Shown here piece after piece: positions 41,826-54,037 of a stretch of DNA of 64,000 nucleotides (its first letter is position 1; every line of letters starts with the position of its first letter). The position numbers and the translations under genes were made by a program. The stretch is from CAIVVT01 sp963823095 (lineage in GTDB: Bacteria; Acidobacteriota; Terriglobia; Bryobacterales; Bryobacteraceae). The notes under the pieces were generated by a model. That model was not told the DNA's origin, did not search any database, and worked only from the letters and a program-made list of their open reading frames with translations. The stretch spans positions 150,797 through 214,796 of the forward strand of contig CAWGKI010000030.1 in NCBI GenBank assembly GCA_963823095.1. The letters run 5' to 3'.

Positions 41826-44800
41826 ATGTTCGACGACCACACACCTCAGGGCTTGCCCGCCCCGGCGGGCCTTTACCACCCCAGGAATGAGCGTGACGCT
41901 TGTGGCATCGGCTTCGTCGTGAACATTCACGGCAACCGATCCCAAGATATCATCTCCAAGGGAATCCAGATCCTGATCAGCCTCACGCATCGCGGCGCCT
42001 GCGGATGCGATCCGGAGACCGGCGATGGCGCCGGGGTTATCATCCAGATTCCGCACGAGCTGTTTTCCCGCGAGTGCCGGAAGCTCGGCTTCCATCTCCC
42101 GGCCCAGGGTGAGTACGGCGCCGGATTCGTCTTCCTGCCGGTTGAACGCCAACATCGCCTGCAGTGCGAGGGCATCGTCGAACGCATCGTCCGGGAGGAA
42201 GGGCTGACCCTGCTCGGATGGCGCGATACCCCGCTGGACGTCAACGCCATCGGGCGTGTCGCCCGCGTCTCGCAACCGTATATTCAGCAGATCTTCATCG
42301 GACGCGCGGAGGGAATGAGCGAGGATGAACTCGAACGCAAGCTCTACGTCGTGCGCAAGCGCGCCGAACGCGAGATTTTCGAGTCGGACATTCACGACAA
42401 GTCGTTCTTCTACGTCCCATCTCTAAGCTGCAAGACCATCGTCTACAAAGGCTTGCTGCTTGCTCCGCAGATTACTCGCTTTTACGGCGATCTGTCCGAC
42501 GCCGAGTGCCTGAGCGCGCTGTGCCTGGTGCATCAGCGCTTCTCGACGAATACGTTCCCCACCTGGCAACTGGCTCACCCCTTCCGTTATATCTGCCACA
42601 ACGGAGAGATCAACACGGTGCGCGGCAACGCGGCGTGGATGCATGCGCGCCAGTCCATCCTCGAGTCGCCGCTGTTCGGCCCGAGTATCAAGAAACTCAT
42701 GCCGGTGATCCAGCCAGGCGGATCGGATTCCGCCACGCTCGATAACGTCATCGAGATGCTGTACCTGTCGGGCCGCAGCATGGCGCACGTGATGGCGATG
42801 CTGATTCCGGAAGCGTGGGACGCAGATCCTAATATGCCGGCCGAAAAGCGGGCATTTTACGAATACCACGCGTCGCTGATGGAGCCCTGGGACGGTCCGG
42901 CGGCCGTGGCGTTCACCGATGGCCGCGTGATCGGCGCGACGCTCGACCGCAATGGTTTGCGTCCTGCGCGCTACATGGTTACGAAGGACGACATGCTGAT
43001 CATGTCCTCGGAGACGGGCGTCCTGCCCGTGAAACCCGAGGACGTCGTTTACAAGGGCCGGCTGCAGCCGGGCCGCATGCTGCTGTGCGACACGACCCAG
43101 AAACGCATTGTGCCGGACGAGGAGATCAAGAGCACGCTGGCCGCGCGGCAGCCCTACGGCAAGTGGATCGAGCAGCAGCAGATCCTAATGGACAATCTGC
43201 CGCAGCCGCCGCGCGTTTTCCAGACCGACCACGAGACGGTGCAGCAGCGGCAGCGTTGCTTCGGATACACCGAAGAGGACATCAAGCACTTCCTGGTTCC
43301 AATGGCCGCAGACGGCCTGGATCCCGTCGGCTCGATGGGTTCCGACACGCCGCTGGCGTGCCTCTCGGACAAGCCGCAGCCGCTGTTCCATTACTTCAAA
43401 CAGCTTTTCGCCCAGGTCACGAACCCGCCGATCGACCCCATCCGCGAAGAACTGGTAATGTCGCTGACCAGTTACATCGGCACAGAGCGCAACATCCTGG
43501 CCGAAACGCCCCAGCATGCCCATACGCTGAAATTGGAGCACCCGCTCCTGACCAATTACGATCTCGAAAAGTTGCGCCGTGTCAGCATGGGCGATTTCCT
43601 GGCCACGACGATTCCCATGCTCTACCGCGTAGACGGCGGGGCGGAAGAACTGGAGCGGGCGCTCGATGGCCTCTGCCGCCGCGCTTCGCTCTCCATCAAG
43701 AACGGCTACACCGTGCTGATCCTATCCGACCGTGGAGTGGATCAGGAACTTGCGCCGATCCCGTCGCTGCTTACGCTCAGCGCGGTGCACAACCATCTGG
43801 TGCGCGAGGGAACCCGCACCCAGGTCTGCCTGATTATCGAGAGCGGCGAACCGCGCGAGGTGATGCATTTCTGCCTGCTGATCGGCTATGGCGCGAGCGC
43901 GGTGAACCCGTATCTCGCCATCGAGACGCTCGAAAACCTGGCGATGCGCCAACTGCTGCCGGATGGAATCACGTTCGAGACCGCGCTCAAGCATTTCAAG
44001 AAGGCCATCAATAAGGGCTTGCTAAAGGTCTTCTCGAAGATGGGCATCTCGACGCTGCAGAGCTATCGCGGCGCGCAGGTCTTTGAGGCGATCGGCATTT
44101 CCCGCAGCGTCATCGACAAGTACTTCACGGGCACATCATCGCGCATCGAAGGGATTGGCTTCGACGTGCTGGCCGAAGAGGCTCGGCGCAAGCACGAATT
44201 CGCCTTCAGTCCCGTGACCGATTCGGAGACTGAATTGGACGTCGGAGGCAACTATGCCTACCGCGCCAAGGGCGAGTACCACCTTCTGAATCCGTTTACG
44301 ATCTCGAAGCTGCAACACGCCATCCGCAACGACAGCTACTCGACCTACCAGGAGTACGCGCAGCACATCAATGACCAGTCGCGGCACCTCAGCACGCTGC
44401 GCGGTCTGATGGGCTTCAAGTGGGCCGCAAAGCCTCTTCCGATTGAGCAAGTCGAGCCAGCCAGCGAGATTGTCAAGCGTTTCGCGACGGGCGCAATGTC
44501 CTTCGGCTCCATCAGCAAGGAAGCCCACGAGACGCTGGCCATCGCCATGAACCGCATCGGCGGCCGTTCCAACACGGGCGAGGGTGGGGAAGACGAAGCG
44601 CGCTTCGAGCCGGACGCCAACGGCGACTCGCGCCGCAGCTCCATCAAACAGGTGGCTTCCGGACGCTTCGGCGTCACCGTGAATTACATGGTGAACGCCG
44701 ACGAGTTGCAGATCAAGATCGCCCAGGGCGCAAAACCTGGGGAGGGCGGGCAGTTGCCCGGCCACAAGGTGGATGCGGAGATTGCGCGCGTGCGCCATTC

Positions 44801-46407
44801 CATTCCCGGCGTCGGCCTGGTCTCGCCTCCGCCGCACCACGACATCTACTCCATCGAGGATCTGGCGCAGCTCATCTACGACCTCAAGAACGTGAACCCG
44901 AGAGCGCGGATCTCCGTAAAGCTGGTGGCCGAAGTCGGCGTCGGCACTGTCGCCGCGGGCGTCTCGAAGGCGCACGCCGATCTGGTGCTGATTTCCGGAG
45001 ACAACGGCGGCACCGGCGCCAGTCCGTTGACCTCCATCAAACACGCCGGCATCCCTTGGGAACTCGGCCTCGCCGAAACTCAGCAGGTGCTGGTGATGAA
45101 CGACCTCCGCAGCCGCATCCGCGTGCAGGTTGACGGCAAGCTCCAGACCGGGCGCGACGTCGCCATCGGCGCGTTGCTTGGGGCCGAGGAGTTCGGATTC
45201 GCCACCATGCCCCTAGTCGCCATGGGCTGCATCATGATGCGCAAGTGCCACCTGAATACCTGCCCCGTGGGTATCGCCACGCAGGACCCGGAACTACGCA
45301 AGAAGTTCACGGGGTCGCCGGAAGGCGTGATCCGCTTCTTCTTCTATGTGGCCGAAGAGCTGCGCGAAATAATGGCAAAGCTCGGCTTCCGCACCGTCGA
45401 TGAGATGGTCGGCCGGGTAGATAAATTGGAGACGCGTCCGGCCGCGGACCACTGGAAGGCCAAAGGCATCGACCTGAGTTCGATTCTTTACGACCCGCCG
45501 GCTCCCAGCAGGGTCGGACGCCGCTGCACCATCAAACAGGACCACGGTCTCGATCAGGCTCTCGATTACAGCCTGATCGACCACGCACAGGATGCGATCG
45601 AAGACGGCACGCCGTTGGAATTCCATCTCAACATCCGCAACACGCACCGCACGGTGGGCGCAATGCTCTCGGGCGAGATCGCGCGGCGTTACGGCTCGAA
45701 GGGCCTGCCGAAAGACACCATCCGCTTCCAATTCACGGGCAGCGCCGGACAAAGTTTCGGGGCGTTCCTGGCCGCGGGAGTGACGATGACGCTCGAAGGC
45801 GACGCCAACGACTACGTCGGCAAGGGCCTGAGCGGCGGACGAATCGTCATCTACGCGCCCAAGACCTCGACCTTCGTGCCGGAAGAGAACATCATCGTCG
45901 GCAACGTCGTGCTTTACGGCGCCACCAGCGGCGAAGCGTTCTTCAACGGTATGGCGGGTGAGCGCTTCGCGGTTCGCAACTCGGGCGCGACCGCCGTCGT
46001 GGAAAGCGTCGGCGATCACGGCTGCGAGTACATGACCAATGGGCTGGTCGTCGTGCTGGGGCGCACGGGCAAGAACTTCGCCGCCGGCATGTCGGGCGGT
46101 CTGGCCTACGTGCTCGACGAAACCGGCGAGTTCGTATCGCGGCTCTGCAACCGGGCGAGCGTCGATCTGGACCCGGTCTTCGATCCGAAAGACGTCAACA
46201 TGCTGCGCGATCTCATCGAGCAGCATGCGGCGTTGACCGGCTCCCCGAGAGCGCGTTGGATTCTCGAAAACTGGTACGCCATGCTGCCGCGCTTCGTGAA
46301 GGTATTCCCCCACGAATTCAAGCGCGTTCTGGGCGCGCCGCGGACCGCGGATATGCCGAAGATCACTTTGACGCGGCCGGATTCGCGTCCCCCAGTGGAG
46401 GTGCTTC

Positions 46408-46415
<8 letters not shown>
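41826..46415 (+). CDS. gltB: Glutamate synthase (NADPH) large subunit
   Basis: The 1529-residue subunit makes glutamate from 2-oxoglutarate and glutamine-derived ammonia. It has an N-terminal amidotransferase domain that starts after a short leader (ERDACGIGFVVNIHG; catalytic Cys26), a central domain, the FMN synthase domain (GAMSFGSISKEAHETLAIAM; LISGDNGGTGASPLTSIK) and the [3Fe-4S] cluster Cys in CIMMRKCHLNTCPVG. The gltB C-terminal beta-helix with Gly repeats (GKGLSGGRIVIYAPK) ends the protein. The leader before Cys26 must be cut off for activity, as in other GltB. ATG 41826 was chosen for that leader. gltD overlaps by 8 bp. Confidence 0.98.
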
Positions 46416-47829
<1,414 letters not shown>

Positions 47830-47836
47830 CCCCTGG

Positions 47837-47916
47837 ATCGGGTCGAGTGACGGGGATTGCGCCCCGTCACCCTCCCACACCACCGGACATGCGGTTTTCC
47901 GCATCCGGCGGTTGAA
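47837..47916 (-). ncRNA. Group II intron domains V and VI
   Basis: On the minus strand, AACCGCCGGATGCGG with a GAAAA-type tip and CCGCATGTCCGGTG form the short domain V hairpin (47881-47916). A GGGTGACGGGG/CCCCGTCAC hairpin (about 47840-47878) matches domain VI, which carries the branch-point A. The intron ends CCCGAT at 47842-47837. I assigned the domains by eye from their order and shape. Confidence 0.75.
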
Positions 47917-47927
47917 CCCGGCAGCGT

Positions 47928-48742
47928 TCACATCGCTGCAAGATCTGATGGCATAAGAAAACCGAACTGCCGAAGCCGGCCGGAGGTAAGTGCGGCGTGC
48001 ATGGTTCTAGATCGAGCCATCCGCCACGCCCCTTGTCCCGTCCGCACCGTCTTCAGCAGACGCGGATGAACTCCGAGCCGTCGCAGCGCGTGCTCCCGTC
48101 CGGTAGCCGTGTGCCACCGCAACCAGAAGCACTTCCTGATGTGCCGTTTGATCCAGCCCTCCAGCCGGAAGATGGGCTTGCGTACCTCGGCTAGTTGGAA
48201 GTACTCCCACCAGCCTCGGACGTACAGCTTCCAGGCGTCCCGCAACTGGTTGCTGGTTCGACTCTGGCGGCCATCCCACATCTCCCGCACCTTCGCTTTG
48301 AAGCGCTCGATACTCTCCGGCGCTACTCCGATCCGCTTCTCGCGGTCCAGCCGAAAGCCCAGGAACTTGCGTTCCCAGACCCTCCCCGTTCCGCTCTTAG
48401 CGGCGTTCACCTTCAATCGCAGATGCTTCTCAATCCAGGCCTGGACCGAAGCCAGCGTGCGTTCCGCCGCCGCCTGACTGCCTACGTAGATATTGCAGTC
48501 GTCGGCATAGCGGCAAAACGAGTGCCCTCTCCGCTCCAGTTCTTTATCGAGCGCATCCAGGTAGATGTTGGCCAGCAGCGGCGACAGCGGCCCGCCCTGC
48601 GGCGTGCCCTTCGTGTTGGCCCTCACCACCCCGTCCACCAGCGCACCCCGCCGCAGGTATTTCCCGATCAAATGCAACACCCGTTTGTCCCGGATGACTT
48701 GCGCCACCCGCGCCCTCAGAATGTCGTGATCGACGTGGTCGA
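47928..48742 (-). pseudogene. Group II intron reverse transcriptase/maturase, 3' part
   Basis: The frame reads DHVDHDILRARVAQVIRDKR, then GTPQGGPLSPLLANIYLD, the catalytic box FCRYADDCNIYVGS with YADD, KFLGFRLDREKRIGVA, and the maturase X-domain end (YVRGWWEYFQLAEVRKPIFR; EGWIKRHIRKCFWLRWHTATG). No C-terminal HNH endonuclease domain follows. It is the second half of the protein; the first half is 2.7 kb away at 51467-52019, because a recombinase element sits between. At the break the reading is exactly in register: ITKFF from the 5' part and DHVDH from this part. Confidence 0.88.
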
Positions 48743-48787
48743 AGGAGCCAACCACACACTACCCACCCTCGGGACTTCCCAGAGCGA

Positions 48788-48945
48788 GTGAAGATCACCC
48801 GTCCGCATCACCCTTTCGAACGACGGTCGCTGGAGGTACTCCGGCATGCGGACAGGAGCGCTTACATTTCGTTCTGATTCTGCCGGACGGAAGCAAGTCG
48901 CTGATTCCCGCGGAATGGACAGATTTCAAAGCCGCCCCCATCTAA
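48788..48945 (+). pseudogene. Short element-encoded protein (DUF5372-like), frameshifted
   Basis: From GTG 48788 the frame reads KITRPHHPFERRSLEVLRHA and stops at TGA after ISF; one frame over it continues LILPDGSKSLIPAEWTDF. The combined product resembles the short DUF5372-type proteins that precede recombinase genes in this element type, as I remember them. A one-base indel near 48870 separates the halves. The next segment (to about 49060) contains SLEDLLRLRLLADALL in yet another frame. Confidence 0.5.
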
Positions 48946-49067
48946 TGCACGGAACCAACTTGTCGGGTCGCTGGAGGACTTGCTTCGGCTCCGCCTCCTG
49001 GCAGATGCTCTTTTGCATCGCGCCGCAACATCGGCGCCGGCAACATCTGTTCGAAAGCAGGAGAGTC

Positions 49068-49231
49068 ATGCCGCAACTGAATCTGAACTTCCTCGATATC
49101 CCGATCCCGGAGACGTGCTTGTGGGAGGAACTGGACGACGAGCAAAACAGCTCGTAATCGAAACGCTGGCGCGTCTTATGGTCAACGCAGTTCGGACCGG
49201 CCAGGAACCGACGCAGGAGGCAAGCCAATGA
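49068..49231 (+). pseudogene. Small accessory protein ahead of the recombinase, one-base deletion
   Basis: ATG 49068 gives MPQLNLNFLDIPIPETCLW and then EELDDEQ, where the frame breaks; the next frame continues KQLVIETLARLMVNAVRTG down to a stop that overlaps the recombinase ATG (ATGA). The span is 164 bp, one short of a multiple of three, so a single missing base near 49143 explains it. The protein would be about 54 residues. Confidence 0.6.
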
Positions 49232-51423
49232 CTGACCTCTCCAGAATCAAACCATCCCATACTGCGCGTGCCTCCTGCATATATGTCCGGCAGTCGACGC
49301 CCTCCCAGGTCGAACATAACCGTGAATCGACGGCGCGCCAGTACGCGCTGGCCGACAGAGCCTGCCAACTCGGCTGGTCGGAGGATCAGGTCGTCATTAT
49401 TGATGAAGACCTCGGTCTCTCCGGCGCGAGTACCGAAAAGCGCTCCGGTTTCGCACGCATGATCAGCGAAGTTGCGTTGGGCCATGTGGGAATCATCCTT
49501 GGTCTTGAAGTCTCGCGTCTGGCGCGCAACAATGCGGATTGGTATCGTCTTCTCGAACTGTGCGGCCTGACCGACACTCTTATTGGAGATAACGATGGCG
49601 TCTATCATCCGGCACTGTTCAACGATCGCCTGTTACTCGGACTCAAAGGAACGATGAGCGAAGCGGAACTGCACATCATTCGCGCCCGGCTCGACGGCGG
49701 CATCCGCAACAAAGCCGCGCGCGGCGAACTGCGCCGAGGTTTGCCCGTTGGTTTCGTCTGGGGAGAAGCGGACGGCGAAGTTCTCTTCCATCCCGATGAA
49801 GCGGTCACCGCCGCGATCCGCTCAGTCTTCGAGCGCTTCGCCGATCGGTTCGGCGCGGCGCGTCTGGCTCTGGCTGCGTTCCGAGGCTCCCTCGTTCCCT
49901 CTACAGGACGGTCCTGATGGCCGGATTCGCTGGGTGGTTCCGACTTACACCGCGATCCATCACATTCTGACCAATCCGGTATATGCGGGCGCTTATGCTT
50001 ACGGCAAGAGCCGAAGCGAACGTTTTGTCGATGACCATGGCGTGGTCAAACAGCGAATGCGCCATCTGCCAATCGGACAAGTGGAGCGTGCTGATCACGG
50101 AACATCACCCGGGCTTCATCGACTGGGCGACCTTCGAGGCTAACCAGAAACGTCTTGACGCCAATACCCGCCCGGGACCGCATCGCAAGGGAGGAGTCGT
50201 GAGAGAAGGCTCCGCGTTGCTGCAGGGCATTGGTGTCTGCGGGCATTGCGGCCGCAAACTGAAAACGCATTATCGCGGCCGCAACTCGACTCCGGGTTAT
50301 CACTGCGCCGGTAAAGACATCGTCGAGGGACGAGGAGTGTACTGTCTCAATGTCGGTGGAGTGGCGATCGATGAGGCCATCGCCACCGCCTTTCTCGACG
50401 TGGTAACCCCGCCTCCATAGAAGCGATGCGGCTGGCCGTGGAACAGGCCCGCAACAATCACGATGCCGCGTCTGACGCAGTGGCGGCTTGAAGTGGAACG
50501 GCTGCGCTACGAGCCGAAAAGACCGAACGCCGTTACCGGGCCGTCGAACCCGAGAATCGCCTGGTCGCGCGCGGCCTGGAAAGCGAATGGGAGAGCCGCC
50601 TGCGTGATGTGGCCTGCGCTGAAGCGGAGTTGCGGCGCAAAGAGCAACAACAACCGGGCATGATCGGCCCCGATCAACTACGCCGCATTCAGGCTCTGGG
50701 CTCCGATCTTCAGCGGGTGTGGTACGCCACGACCACAACGGATCGCGATCGCAAGCAACTGCTGCGCACGCTCCTCGAAGAAGTTGTTCTGAATCTGAAG
50801 AGGGACGAGGGTCATGCGCACCTGACTCTGCGCTGGCGCGGTGGTGCGGTCACCACGCTCGATGTGCTGGTTCCACGCTTTCGTCCGCAAGGTCCCCACA
50901 CCGATGAAGACACCATCTCGCTGTTGCGTCGCCTTGCCGCTCTGTATCCCGATGAGGTGATCGCCGGCATCCTGAATCGTCAGGAGCGCAAGACCGCCAC
51001 AGGTGAGCGCTTCACCGCCAATCACGTCGGCAACCTGCGCCGGTATCGCGATATTCCGCGCTTCCAGCCGCCGCCGAGGCCCCCGACGGAGAACTGGTCA
51101 CCATCCGCAAGGCGGCGCAGATCCTCGGCATGAACACTTCCAGTATTCACCGCTGGCTCGCGGACGGTTTCATTGCAGGAGAACAAGCCACTCCCGGAGC
51201 GCCATGGCAGATTCGAATCAATGAAGAGTTGCGGGCCAGCATCGTGCAGCAGTCCCCACCGGACTATCTGCCGATGCTGGAAGCGACGATGAAACTCGGC
51301 GTTTCGCGAAAGACCGTGTTGCAGCGTGTAAAGCGCGGCGAGCTGAAAGCCGTTCTTGTGAGGGAGGGACGACGTAAGGGTTTGAGAATCAAGAGTGGTA
51401 GATCAACAGCCGGAGCTGTTTGA
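49228..51423 (+). pseudogene. Large serine recombinase, several frameshifts
   Basis: The N-terminus is a resolvase catalytic domain: ASCIYVRQSTPSQVEHNRES with the nucleophile Ser in VRQS, then LGLEVSRLARNNADWYRLLE and EAELHIIRARLDGGIRNKA. The recombinase domain (TYTAIHHILTNPVYAGAYAY), a zinc ribbon (GIGVCGHCGRKLKTHYRG) and a coiled coil (AEAELRRKEQQQ) follow, but in alternating frames. A C-terminal HTH-like part (SSIHRWLADGFIAGEQATPG; LGVSRKTVLQRVKRGELKAV) is in yet another frame. Frame changes lie near 49890, 50050, 50430, 50600 and 51100. Five shifts in 2.2 kb suggest real decay in addition to any assembly error. Confidence 0.85.
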
Positions 51424-51466
51424 ACACATTTCATGAATCAGGGGGCAATATGAAGCCGTATTCGAA

Positions 51467-52019
51467 GAACTTCGTGATATCGATATCGATCACCCAGTCT
51501 TTGCCTTCTGCGCATATGCTGTGCGCCGCGTTTACAGCGTCCTGTGCGCTGCGCCCTGGCCGGAATCCATAACTGTGCTCACTGAACAGTCGGCTCGAAA
51601 ATCGGCGTCATCACCTGCAACAGAAGCTGCTGAATGAACCGATCCTGTACCGTCGGGATGCCCAGCATCCGCGTGCCCCCGCTCGGCTTCGGTATCTCTA
51701 CCCGCCTCACGGGGCTCGGCACATAGCTTCCCGCCAGCAGTTTGTCATTGAGTCTCCCCAGTTCGCTTCAAGATGACTCTCCAGTTCTTCCGTCCGTCAT
51801 CCGATCGATGCCCGCTGCCCCTTTGTTGCGTTTTACCGCCTTCAGCGCCAGTTGGCAGTTCCCGTCCGTGAAGGCTGCTTCCATCAGGTCCTCGTACATC
51901 GCTCTCCGTCGAAAGGTTCGCGAGTTCCGGCATCGTCCCGCCGAGTCGGGTTCGCCGCGGCTGCACCGCTTCTGCCTGCAGCGCTCACAGGTTGGCAACC
52001 GCAGTTGTTGCTCCCGCAA
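51467..52019 (-). pseudogene. Group II intron reverse transcriptase, 5' part
   Basis: The minus strand reads MYEDLMEAAFTDGNCQLALK, AVKRNKGAAGIDRMT, then in shifted frames PVRRVEIPKPSGGTRMLGIP, TVQDRFIQQLLLQVMTPIFE, LFSEHSYGFRPGRSAQDAVN and GKDWVIDIDITKFF, ending at the insertion point. These are the RT0 to RT3 blocks of group II intron reverse transcriptases. At least three frame changes occur (near 51765, 51735 and 51590). The remainder of the protein is at 47928-48742. The listed start is an upper limit; MYEDLMEAA may be the true beginning. Confidence 0.82.
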
Positions 52020-52428
52020 TTCGAGTCGCTTATTGCGCCGGCTCCCAGTTCCTTCTCTAGCTCCGTTCCTTAGTTCTTCAGCCCTTCGCTCCAGCCGAAT
52101 TACCAGCGCTTCTTCGCTACTACGGCCTCTGCTGACTTCTCTCCCACTCTCGTGGCAGAGATCTCCCCAGGTAAGGTACGGAATCTCTCCCCTCGCGCCA
52201 TCCGGCTCTACCTGATGCGTCTTGATGAACTTCGGGCTTCGCTGTTCCCAGCCAGCTTGCCGCCCGCATCCGGCCTCACTGCCGGTATCGTGTTCCTACG
52301 GTCGAGGGTTTGCTACACGCTTCTTTCAGCTTCACCTCGCGGCTACGCCTTGCGTTTCGCTACGGTTACCGTCATCGGTTCCGGTTGGCTCCTTTCATCC
52401 AACAAGATTCTGCCCATGCTGGGCACAC

Positions 52429-52518
52429 GAACGCCGATCTCCAGATCGGCCCACTCGCCGGGCCATCGGCAACTCCACCGCGATAGGTACCCCGATCTGG
52501 AGATCGGCGTTCCCAGGG
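52429..52518. repeat. Paired-hairpin repeat (REPIN-like), copy C, split by the intron
   Basis: GCCGATCTCCAGATCGGC at 52433-52450 and CCCGATCTGGAGATCGGC at 52491-52508 face each other. The right border is GTTCCCAGGG. The matching left border CCCTGG lies 4.6 kb away at 47831-47836, across the group II intron. The unit therefore predates the intron. It lies 34 bp upstream of the rbfA start. Confidence 0.85.
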
Positions 52519-52552
52519 CGGAGCCGCGACCTGGAGGGTGTAGCCTGGAGGT

Positions 52553-52939
52553 GTGGATCCGCTTCGTACTCAACGTGTCTCCGAAGCAATGCGCGAGGAA
52601 CTTTCCGAACTCATTCGCTTTGAATCCGCCGACCCTAGGCTGACGGGAATCGACGTCTCGGGGGTCATCGTCTCGCCCGATATGAAGAAGGCGGACGTGC
52701 TGGTCTCCCTTCCCGGCAACACGAAGTCTCGTCAAGAGGCCATGGAAGGCCTGATGAACGCCAAGGCCTATCTGCGCAAGAAGCTGGCCGCCCGAATTGA
52801 GCTTTTCCGAATGCCTGAGCTGCGTTTCGTCGCGGACTCGGAGCCGGTCACCGACCGGCCGCTCGCGAAACTCCTCCGCCGCGCCCGGCGGGGGCGTCCA
52901 AAGACCGATCCCGGGCCTGTCTCGCCGGGTTCCGTGTAA
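52553..52939 (+). CDS. rbfA: Ribosome-binding factor A
   Basis: The 128-residue protein has the RbfA KH-like fold: RTQRVSEAMREELSELIRFE, DVSGVIVSPDMKKADVLVSL, LMNAKAYLRKKLAARIELFR, and MPELRFVADSEPV. A basic tail (LLRRARRGRPKTD) ends it. RbfA helps 30S maturation around the 5' end of 16S rRNA and in cold adaptation. It starts at GTG 52553. No nusA, infB or truB is next to it here; the upstream side is occupied by the intron and repeat, so the usual gene neighbourhood may be on another part of the genome. Confidence 0.9.
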   Translation: MDPLRTQRVSEAMREELSELIRFESADPRLTGIDVSGVIVSPDMKKADVLVSLPGNTKSRQEAMEGLMNAKAYLRKKLAARIELFRMPELRFVADSEPVTDRPLAKLLRRARRGRPKTDPGPVSPGSV

Positions 52940-52966
52940 CGTCCATCCCATAGAAAATCAAGCGTT

Positions 52967-54037
52967 TTGTTGCCGAACTCAAGCTCCGGTTGTACCCTAG
53001 TGTCAGGGTTGCGCCCCCGTGCCGGCGCCGCATTGAGAGTGGCTTCTGTCTCCCGGTTTTACCCCTTCGGCGTGATTGCGTGGCTTGCCGCCGCGGCGAT
53101 CTCCCTTGCCGCGAGCGAACCCTCGAAGCTCCTGCGGCTCGAACGCTCGCTCGATACCATGGGGACCACGTATACGGTCACTCTGTACGGCACAGACCAG
53201 TACCGGTTGGACTCAGCCATCGACGACGCATTCGACGAGGCCAAGCGGCTCAACGACTTGCTTTCCAATTACCGTCCCGAAAGCGAGTGGAGCCGGGTCA
53301 ATCAGGGCGCCTACAAGGCTCCTGTGCAGGTTTCCGCTGAATTGTACAATCTGCTGGACCGCTGTCTGGATTATAGCCGCCGCAGCGACGGGGCATTCGA
53401 TATCACGGTCGGGCCGCTCATGAAGATCTGGGGTTTTTACAAAAACACGGAGCGCGTCCCTCACCGGGCCGAAATTCGCTCCGCCCTGGACCGTATCGGA
53501 TACCAGCACATCCACCTCGACCCGAAGGCGCATACGGTTCGCTTCGACGCCCCCGTTGACATGGATCCGGGCGGCATCGGCAAGGGCTACGCCGTAGACC
53601 GGATGGCGGACGTCCTTCGGAAGGACGGAGTGGCCAGCGCGTTGATCTCGGCTGGCCGCTCCAGCATCTACGCCATCGGGGCTCCTCCGTCCGAACCGCG
53701 CGGTTGGCACATCATGCTGCCCAACCCGCGCGACGCCCGCAAGACCGTCTGGGATCTCTATCTCAAGGACGAATCAATGTCGACTTCCGGGACCACGGAG
53801 AAGTTCTTCATGGCCGGAGGAAAGACTTACAGCCACCTGATGGACCCTCGCACGGGAACTCCCGTCCAAGGCATGCTGGCCGTCTCGGTGGTAGCGCCGA
53901 AGACGCTGGACAGCGAAGCGTGGACCAAGCCCTATTTCGTGCTTGGCCGCGAATGGGCTACCCGTCACAAACCCAAGGAATTTCGCGTCTTTCTTTGCGA
54001 GGACAGAACGGAGATCGCATGCGTGTCCCTCCCATGA
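52967..54037 (+). CDS. apbE: FAD:protein FMN transferase (ApbE)
   Basis: ApbE attaches FMN covalently to Thr or Ser of redox proteins outside the cytoplasm. The 356-residue product has a signal-like segment (FGVIAWLAAAAISLAASEPS) and the ApbE features MGTTYTVTLYG, LNDLLSNYRPESEWSRVNQG, DGAFDITVGPLMKIWGF, and MDPGGIGKGYAVDRMADVL, plus YSHLMDPRTGTPVQG near the end. The start is uncertain: TTG 52967 is the most upstream codon, GTG 53000 and later codons are possible. The stop overlaps the hemE start region. No flavinylation target is next to it. Confidence 0.88.
   Translation: MLPNSSSGCTLVSGLRPRAGAALRVASVSRFYPFGVIAWLAAAAISLAASEPSKLLRLERSLDTMGTTYTVTLYGTDQYRLDSAIDDAFDEAKRLNDLLSNYRPESEWSRVNQGAYKAPVQVSAELYNLLDRCLDYSRRSDGAFDITVGPLMKIWGFYKNTERVPHRAEIRSALDRIGYQHIHLDPKAHTVRFDAPVDMDPGGIGKGYAVDRMADVLRKDGVASALISAGRSSIYAIGAPPSEPRGWHIMLPNPRDARKTVWDLYLKDESMSTSGTTEKFFMAGGKTYSHLMDPRTGTPVQGMLAVSVVAPKTLDSEAWTKPYFVLGREWATRHKPKEFRVFLCEDRTEIACVSLP

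Larger units (their letters stand above)
48744..51466 (+). mobile_element. Serine-recombinase mobile element inserted in the intron
   Basis: A 2.7-kb segment is bounded by TCGAAG on both sides (48739-48744 and 51462-51467), of which one copy remains in the restored target. Removing it rejoins the reverse transcriptase gene in frame, which is direct proof of insertion. It carries two short frames and a large serine recombinase, all on the plus strand and all frameshifted. I see no terminal inverted repeats, which fits a recombinase- rather than DDE-transposase-driven insertion. The exact crossover within TCGAAG cannot be told from sequence. Confidence 0.82.
47837..52428 (-). mobile_element. 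Group II intron (minus strand), interrupted by a serine-recombinase element
   Basis: The intron starts with GTGTGCCCAG on the minus strand at 52428 (consensus GUGYG) and ends with CGAT at 47837 (consensus AY). Domain V/VI-type hairpins lie near its 3' end, and an intron-encoded reverse transcriptase lies inside. The boundaries are supported independently: joining the flanks gives GATCGGCGTTC+CCAGGG, identical to the opposite arm of the same repeat at 52502-52518. Total length is 4592 bp; minus the 2.7-kb internal insertion it is about 1.87 kb, a normal bacterial group II intron. It inserted next to a hairpin of the paired-hairpin repeat, just behind gltD. The reverse-transcriptase gene is frameshifted and split, so the copy is probably immobile. 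Confidence 0.85.
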
